Shown here: in pieces, positions 42,571 to 47,353 of the stretch | Position numbering within the stretch: position 1 is the stretch's first letter | Layout of the letters: every line of letters begins with the position of its first letter | NCBI GenBank assembly: GCA_039026975.1 | Contig: JBCCLI010000003.1 | Coordinates: forward strand, 1 to 47,353 | DNA: 47,353 nucleotides | Origin: JBCBKZ01 sp039026975 | GTDB taxonomy: Bacteria; Bacteroidota; Bacteroidia; J057 | Direction: 5' to 3' | Notes under the pieces: model-generated | Database searches by the model: none | What the model was told of the DNA's origin: nothing | Seen by the model: the letters and a program-made list of their open reading frames with translations, nothing else | Position numbers and translations under genes: made by a program

Positions 42571-42862
42571 GCACCTAAGGAGGCTTGTTGAATCATGCGT
42601 ACATAATACATGTATGCTGTGTGTGAAACACTGGTTTCTGTAGAAAATCTTTTCTCCAAGAACCTGAACTAGCTTGGTTTTCTTCCCATAGCTCACTATC
42701 CTGACAAAATTAGCTCATCAAGTTGTGACAGCGTTCTGAATGAGTGCTGGTATACGCTGGAAGGTAGACCAGAATCCCTGTCCTGAAGACTCATTTTCCA
42801 ATCCTGGAAGTGTAGACGTAAGCTTACCAGGAGGTACTGCACTTCATTTTCCAAGCCACTAC
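42571..42862. other. Gap between pgpH and the cupin gene
   Basis: About 292 bp between two converging genes. A CATTTTCCAA motif recurs (near 42792 and 42846), but no long repeat, hairpin with T-run or credible frame is visible. Nothing else identified. Confidence 0.4.
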
Positions 42863-43222
42863 TTAAATCTTCTCAAAAGTCTTAACAGTTATCTCGTGTT
42901 CCACTTCTCCTGTGTGCTTAATGTTAGTGGGCTCAAATAGCATAATCCATACCTCTTCCTTGGCTATAGGTTTGTGTGCTACCCCGCGAGGAACAATAAT
43001 CATTTCGCCTGCCTTCAAGGTCTTAGTCCCCTCCCTAAACTCAATGTCCAGAGATCCCTTAAGGATCAAAAACATCTCATCCTCATGCTTATGGTCATGC
43101 CAGACAAATTCTCCTTCTAACTTAGCTAGCTTCACATCCTGCCCATTTAGCTGGCCGATGACTTTGGGACTCCATTGATCAGTGAACAGGCTGAATTTCT
43201 GCTCTAGGTTAATTACTTCCAT
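42863..43222 (-). CDS. Cupin-domain protein
   Basis: 119 residues. The cupin core is complete: VWHDHKHEDEMFLILKGSLD (metal motif with two His and Glu) and IVPRGVAHKPIAKEEVWIML (second motif). The short single-cupin size and sequence fit the mannose-6-phosphate-isomerase-like or general stress cupins; the substrate is unknown. It is alone on the minus strand. The region 43262-43440 upstream holds a possible gene remnant. Confidence 0.88.
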   Translation of the reverse strand: MEVINLEQKFSLFTDQWSPKVIGQLNGQDVKLAKLEGEFVWHDHKHEDEMFLILKGSLDIEFREGTKTLKAGEMIIVPRGVAHKPIAKEEVWIMLFEPTNIKHTGEVEHEITVKTFEKI

Positions 43223-43261
43223 CTTATGCTGTTATATCAGGTTTTTACGAAAATATACTTT

Positions 43262-43440
43262 TCAGGAGAAAGGCCTACCACTTATCAGCTCCAATTTGTC
43301 TCCGACCAGACGAAATTCTCCTGATACACCTATTAGCTGTCTATTTTCATCTTAGTAAACCATCTTGTAAGGGTACGTACAGTGATACTCCTCCAGATCG
43401 ATACATCCTAATAAACATCTATTATGATGAAGCGACATAC
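43262..43440 (-). pseudogene. Possible decayed coding fragment upstream of the cupin gene
   Basis: On the minus strand one frame reads NRCLLGCIDLEEYHCTYPYK then MVY, a TAA stop, and continues DENRQLIGVSGEFRLVGDKL then ELISGRPFS and TGA. The composition is protein-like on both sides of the single internal stop. It overlaps the 5' end of the plus-strand 43424 gene. It could equally be chance, being short. Confidence 0.25.
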
Positions 43441-44200
43441 ATTATCTGTTACGTTACAAGACTATTTATTGCATGAATCTACTAAGAAGCAAATGTGGAA
43501 GGTGTACAGTAAATATTACCACTACTCGTATGAGGAATTTATGAAGAGAATTCCTTCTAACGACTTGTATTCCTTCTACCTCTACAAAGGAGAAGTGGTG
43601 GGATTTACGGGTCTGAGGGTAGACAAGGCATACATACAGGGGAAGAGGCAGTTGCTGATTTACTTTGGGCAAACCGTCATAGAAGAGAGGTTCAGAGGAA
43701 AGTCCCTTATCCCTGTTACCGGTTTTAAGCTCTGCTGTAAGTATTGGAAAGCATTTCTCAGGAGCAGTGTTTACATGTATGCAGATTCCCTGACTTATAA
43801 GGCGTATCTCGTATTTGCAAAGACAGTAGAGGAAATGTATCCTTCCAGGAAAAGGCCTAATACGCCTGTGGTAAATGACATCTTTCACCTGATAGGAAAT
43901 ACTTACTATAAGGAGTCCTATAATGAAGCGTCCATGACCATAGGGAAGGATAGGATGCTGGTAGATGATAAGGCTACCTGTAATCCCATCCAGTATATAG
44001 AAGATGAAGATATTAGATTCTACGTTGAGAAAAATCCGCTTTGGCATGCTGGGCATGGGCTGCTTACCCTGGCTCCTATGAATCTGGAAAATCTAAAAAC
44101 ACTGCTTGTAAGAATGTTCAAGATGGCCTTAGGCTGGAAGTCCGTGAAGAAAGTAGCTAGGAATAAGGAGATTCAAATCAGGCAAAAAGAATGGGTATAG
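43424..44200 (+). CDS. GNAT-like protein of unknown function
   Basis: 258 residues; the first ATG is 43424, with a second at 43427. The N-terminal part up to about residue 145 resembles a GNAT acyltransferase: FYLYKGEVVGFTGLRV (strands 2-3), QLLIYFGQTVIEERFRGKSL (strand 4 and the R/Q-x-x-G-x-G/A acetyl-CoA loop, here ERFRGKSLI) and an alpha-helical FKLCCKYWKAFL. The remaining 110 residues have no match I recognise. The stop overlaps the enolase-superfamily start by 10 bp, so the two are translated together and may share a pathway. No signal peptide is present. Confidence 0.7.
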   Translation: MMKRHTLSVTLQDYLLHESTKKQMWKVYSKYYHYSYEEFMKRIPSNDLYSFYLYKGEVVGFTGLRVDKAYIQGKRQLLIYFGQTVIEERFRGKSLIPVTGFKLCCKYWKAFLRSSVYMYADSLTYKAYLVFAKTVEEMYPSRKRPNTPVVNDIFHLIGNTYYKESYNEASMTIGKDRMLVDDKATCNPIQYIEDEDIRFYVEKNPLWHAGHGLLTLAPMNLENLKTLLVRMFKMALGWKSVKKVARNKEIQIRQKEWV

Positions 44201-45309
44201 AGATCATTAACATACAAGCTTTTCCCTTGCAAATACCCCTGAACATACCCTTTGGTCAGGCCGGTAATACAGCTACCCATTCTGCTTCTGTTATACTCAA
44301 GCTGACTTCGGCTGTAGGGGTAACTGGCTATGGGGAGTGCTGCCCCAGGCCATATGTAACGGGAGAAGACATAGGCTCGGTTCTCAAGGATTTAGAGGGA
44401 CTGGAATCTTGTAAAAAGCTATTATGCTTTGAGACTTTGGCAGACATACAGAAATGGATGTTAAAGGAGGCGCCCTTAAAATTTGGGCAGGCAACGCTAT
44501 GTGCCATAGAAATGGCATTATTAGATGTGTGGAGCAGGGTATACGCGGAACCTTTAGTAAGTCTGCTAGGAGGGCAAGAAAAAGAAACTTATGCGTATAC
44601 TGGTGTGATCCCCTATGGGAATATACAGAAGATGAGGTACTTGCTGGAAATGTTTCACTTCCAACAAATCAAAATTAAAGTGAATGATCATTTACAAGAC
44701 AACCTGAATAGAATAGAAAAGATAAAGTCAATTTTTGGTGAGGATGTGGGGATTCAGGTAGATGTAAATGGAGGATGGGACTTACAGCAAGCCTGTTTTC
44801 AGGTACCTGAGTTAATCAGGGTAGGGGTAAGCTGCATAGAGCAACCTTTTCCACCAGATAAGGATGAGCAAATGGGATGGCTCACCTGGAAATATGGCAG
44901 TCAGGTAGATATTATGGCGGATGAATCTGTTTGTACCTATACCCAGGCTACCTTTTTACTGGAGAACGCATTTTGCAATAGGTTGAACTTGAAACTATCT
45001 AAACATGGTGGAATTTTTCACACCCTTAAGATAGCCCAAGTAGCAAAGAAGCAGGGGGTTGCTATCCAATTAGGCGCTCATATAGGAGAAACAAGTTTAT
45101 TGACACTGGCAGGGATGTTATTCAGCTCATTGTGGGGAGACTGTCTGAGCATGGAAGGAGGGATGGGTACCTATCTACTGAAAAGTGATGTGCTAGATAC
45201 GCCCGTCATGGTAGATAGAGAAGGGAAGATCAGAAAGTCAGACTTCTCAAATGGCCTGGGCTGGGGTAAGGTCCTGGATCACAGACTGGAAGGAATTCCC
45301 CTTTCTTAA
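44191..45309 (+). CDS. Enolase-superfamily enzyme (muconate-lactonising/dipeptide-epimerase-like)
   Basis: 372 residues of the mandelate racemase/muconate lactonising group. The N-terminal capping domain contains VTGYGECCPRPYVTGED. The barrel carries KxK with Lys161 and Lys163 (QIKIKVN), metal ligands Asp191 (VDVNGGW), Glu217 (IEQPFPP) and Asp244 (MADESVC), and the second lysine base Lys268 in NLKLSKHGG. Two lysines on opposite sides suit racemisation, dipeptide epimerisation or syn-elimination. No cell-wall or aromatic pathway genes are adjacent, so the substrate is not decided. It overlaps the GNAT-like gene by 10 bp. Confidence 0.85.
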   Translation: MGIEIINIQAFPLQIPLNIPFGQAGNTATHSASVILKLTSAVGVTGYGECCPRPYVTGEDIGSVLKDLEGLESCKKLLCFETLADIQKWMLKEAPLKFGQATLCAIEMALLDVWSRVYAEPLVSLLGGQEKETYAYTGVIPYGNIQKMRYLLEMFHFQQIKIKVNDHLQDNLNRIEKIKSIFGEDVGIQVDVNGGWDLQQACFQVPELIRVGVSCIEQPFPPDKDEQMGWLTWKYGSQVDIMADESVCTYTQATFLLENAFCNRLNLKLSKHGGIFHTLKIAQVAKKQGVAIQLGAHIGETSLLTLAGMLFSSLWGDCLSMEGGMGTYLLKSDVLDTPVMVDREGKIRKSDFSNGLGWGKVLDHRLEGIPLS

Positions 45310-45382
45310 GGGAAAAATTCCTACCTTCAAAAGGTATCAGGAAGATTTGGGTAAAAGAAATTATTTATTGAGTACCTACGGG

Positions 45383-47353
45383 ATGTTCATGGAAACTACA
45401 CAGAGACCTCGCTATGCCATTTTTCTGGCCTTAGTAGTTCTTCTATGTCATGCATGTACAGACCCAAATTATGATGACTATAGACCTGATTTATTGCCAG
45501 AACTTTCTGAGAAGACATTGGAACGGTATAAAGATACAAGTGAGGTATTTCCGAGTCTAAGAGAGGTAGGGAAGAAAGATAGGTTAGATAGCTTATTACG
45601 GATCACAGAACAACTTAAAAACTTTGATGAATTAGCTGCCCTATTGTATGCCCAGGCGGCATATGATCTGAGTACGGCAGAAAACTGGGAGGTTGCCAGA
45701 GGGATAAGTGCCCATCTGGTGGGCTTATTGAAAAGTAGACAAACTACTTATGGTGAAAGGGTGGCCAGTGCCATGGTGGACGCGCGAATTAGTCAAAGTC
45801 TTTTGAGGGATGAAGCACTAGATCTTTGGAGTATAGAAAATGATGGGTTGATAGGACATTTACATTACCGTTCCGGGAATTTGGATTCTGCAACCTTTTT
45901 CGCTGGAAGAGCCCTTGAGCACATTGAGAGCATGGAGAATCCTTCTCAATTCAACAAGCAAAAAGCCTTTGTATATCATGACCTGGCGAACATCTTTATG
46001 GAAGAAGATGAAAATGAAGCGTTAAGGTATTTCTGGCTGAGTGATAGTTTGTATGAAAAGATAGGAAATACAAAAAACCGCTCCTTTCTATGGTACTCAT
46101 TATCAACTTTGTACCTATACAAAGATTTGTACGATAAAGCTGATTCTGTTCTCTTGAACTGTATTGGAATAGGAAGAGCAACGAATAATAATACCTTATT
46201 AGCTGATGTATATAGGGCAAAGGGCTTAATCGAATACTTCCGATTTAAAGAGAGTAGAGACAGGCAGGATTTTGATCATGGGATAGACCATCTGAGAAAT
46301 TCTTTCACCTACGGTAAGAGAGTTTCTTATGGAACATATGAACTTATTGGATATACCTATCAGCTTGGGAGACGTATCCTTGGAGAGAATGCCTTCAGAG
46401 ATTCAGCTTTAAAATACTTTGACTTAGCCACTGTAGAAGCTAGAAAGGATGGTGCCTTAGTATCTTTGGATGGGTCTAATGAAGAAATTCTAAATATTTG
46501 TTTTGAAGATTCTGCTTTGTGTAGTGAGATGTTAATGGCCACTGGTCCTGAATATGTACATGAAATATATCAGACAATATTGGACACGGTTACTTCTCAG
46601 TCTCGTACAGCCTATCAGAGGTTGAATGAGATTGTCCAACGGGATATTCGTGAAAAAGCTGAGCGTAAATCAAATAACCAGCTGTATGTGAGCATAGGGA
46701 TTATTGGATTTTTAATCTTGTTATTTATTGTTCTGTATCAACAGCAACAGAACAAAAGGCTTCAGGCCCGAATGATAGCACTCAGGGCTCAAATTAATCC
46801 CCATTTTATTTCTAACAGTCTGAATGCCATAGAGAGTTTGATTAACCATGACAAGAAGGAACAAGCTGGAAAATACCTGATTCATTTTTCCCGGCTTTCC
46901 AGGCAGATTCTCAATAGTTCAGCTACTTCTACGGTAAGTTTGACAGCAGAACTCAAAACCCTGGAACACTTCCTTGCCCTGGAAGAGCTCAGGTTTAAAG
47001 GGAAATTGGATTATGATATTGCTGTGCAGCCAGGCTTGAATTCTGATATGGTGGAGGTGCCGGCCATGATTCTCCAGCCCTTTATAGAAAATTCTATTTG
47101 GCATGGGATTAAACCTAAACCGGAGGGAGGGTTCATTATGGTAGAAGCTAAACGAGAAGAGGATGTGCTGCTGATTACCATAGAGGATGATGGAATAGGA
47201 AGAGAAAAAGCTGCTGCCAATAAAAAAGCTTCTCCTTTAAAGCAGAAATCTATGGGGATGGAGATCACGGCTGAACGTATAAAAGCAGCCGGAAAAGTAA
47301 AAGGCTCAAACGTAAGCTTTGTAGACTTAAAAAATGATGATGGTTCCGCCAGA
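45383..47353 (+). CDS. LytS-type sensor histidine kinase with TPR-like sensor domain, 3' end missing
   Basis: 657 codons visible, open to the end of the window. The first ATG is 45383 (a second is at 45389). A hydrophobic start ends LLCHACTDPN, possibly a lipoprotein or signal sequence. Residues about 50-430 are helical and TPR-like (ALEHIESMENPSQFNKQKAF, HDLANIFMEEDENEALRYF, WYSLSTLYLYKDLYDKADSV). A membrane helix at about 433-453 (IGIIGFLILLFIVLY) precedes the LytS kinase core: AQINPHFISNSLNAIESL with His474, the histidine kinase motif, then PAMILQPFIENSIWHGI and EDDGIGREKA for ATP binding. Its response regulator would be expected just downstream, outside the window. Confidence 0.9.
   Translation, partial: MFMETTQRPRYAIFLALVVLLCHACTDPNYDDYRPDLLPELSEKTLERYKDTSEVFPSLREVGKKDRLDSLLRITEQLKNFDELAALLYAQAAYDLSTAENWEVARGISAHLVGLLKSRQTTYGERVASAMVDARISQSLLRDEALDLWSIENDGLIGHLHYRSGNLDSATFFAGRALEHIESMENPSQFNKQKAFVYHDLANIFMEEDENEALRYFWLSDSLYEKIGNTKNRSFLWYSLSTLYLYKDLYDKADSVLLNCIGIGRATNNNTLLADVYRAKGLIEYFRFKESRDRQDFDHGIDHLRNSFTYGKRVSYGTYELIGYTYQLGRRILGENAFRDSALKYFDLATVEARKDGALVSLDGSNEEILNICFEDSALCSEMLMATGPEYVHEIYQTILDTVTSQSRTAYQRLNEIVQRDIREKAERKSNNQLYVSIGIIGFLILLFIVLYQQQQNKRLQARMIALRAQINPHFISNSLNAIESLINHDKKEQAGKYLIHFSRLSRQILNSSATSTVSLTAELKTLEHFLALEELRFKGKLDYDIAVQPGLNSDMVEVPAMILQPFIENSIWHGIKPKPEGGFIMVEAKREEDVLLITIEDDGIGREKAAANKKASPLKQKSMGMEITAERIKAAGKVKGSNVSFVDLKNDDGSAR

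Noticed and set aside
43466..44056. 196-codon frame on the minus strand
   Set aside because: Antisense to the GNAT-like gene, and its composition is that of a reverse-strand shadow.
45292..45336. Hairpins GGAATT/AATTCC and TACCTT/AAGGTA around the end of the enolase-superfamily gene
   Set aside because: Short stems with no T-run; not convincing as a terminator.
1..47353. CRISPR array, tRNA, rRNA, prophage or defence cluster
   Set aside because: No regularly spaced repeats, no conserved RNA sequence, no transposase, integrase or nuclease gene was seen on reading both strands.

Overview
The window reads as chromosomal DNA of a member of the Bacteroidota, most likely order Cytophagales. The evidence is a fused SecD-SecF protein, a DUF5606 protein, many small lipoproteins and TPR proteins, -7 promoter boxes of the Bacteroidota form TAnnTTTG upstream of several genes, few strong Shine-Dalgarno sequences, and a CrtZ-type carotenoid hydroxylase typical of pigmented members. 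Nearly all of it is housekeeping or ordinary accessory content. I see no prophage, CRISPR array, transposase gene, rRNA or tRNA.

Layout. 1-5356: a 5'-truncated thioesterase, then minus-strand genes for an outer-membrane protein, a lipoprotein hydrolase, a nucleoside-hydrolase-like secreted protein and CrtZ. 5452-8605: a tightly overlapping minus-strand operon of an aromatic amino acid decarboxylase, a glycosylasparaginase and CutC. 8793-13476: manA, a Kdo operon (single-SIS arabinose-5-phosphate isomerase, kdsA, amidase lipoprotein), then a class III aminotransferase. 13477-17116: a stretch rich in palindromes and repeats, holding exbB-exbD, a pyridoxal-kinase-like gene and an orphan gene lying between two 64-bp direct repeats. 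17117-23700: secDF, a small membrane protein divergent from a voltage-gated K+ channel with a zinc-ribbon tail, and a convergent response regulator/sensor kinase pair in which the kinase has lost its phospho-accepting histidine. 23824-28697: guaA, a TPR plus periplasmic-binding-protein lipoprotein, rpmI-rplT (without infC) and a TPR protein. 29047-33851: an FkbM methyltransferase, then an aroA-proC-lipoprotein-GT9 operon. 33853-38511: lon with an outer-membrane protein gene, divergent from DUF5606, DUF2231 and HMA-like lipoprotein genes. 38947-47353: glutaryl-CoA dehydrogenase, a PgpH-type cyclic-di-AMP phosphodiesterase, a cupin, a GNAT-like/enolase-superfamily pair, and a LytS-type sensor kinase that runs off the window.

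How genes work together. The envelope is the main theme: Kdo synthesis, a peptidoglycan amidase, SecDF export, ExbBD energisation, GT9 and FkbM glycan enzymes, Lon quality control and several lipoproteins and beta-barrels. The least ordinary signals are in the gaps. They include a three-copy CTTnGCG-type palindromic repeat, a 36-bp perfect palindrome with a related copy about 3.4 kb away, the 64-bp direct repeats with conserved hairpin stems, and a pair of overlapping divergent promoters built around a palindrome. I did not find a gene cluster I would call a new defence or biosynthetic system. The best candidates for new biology are the degenerate kinase/regulator pair and the channel/small-membrane-protein pair.
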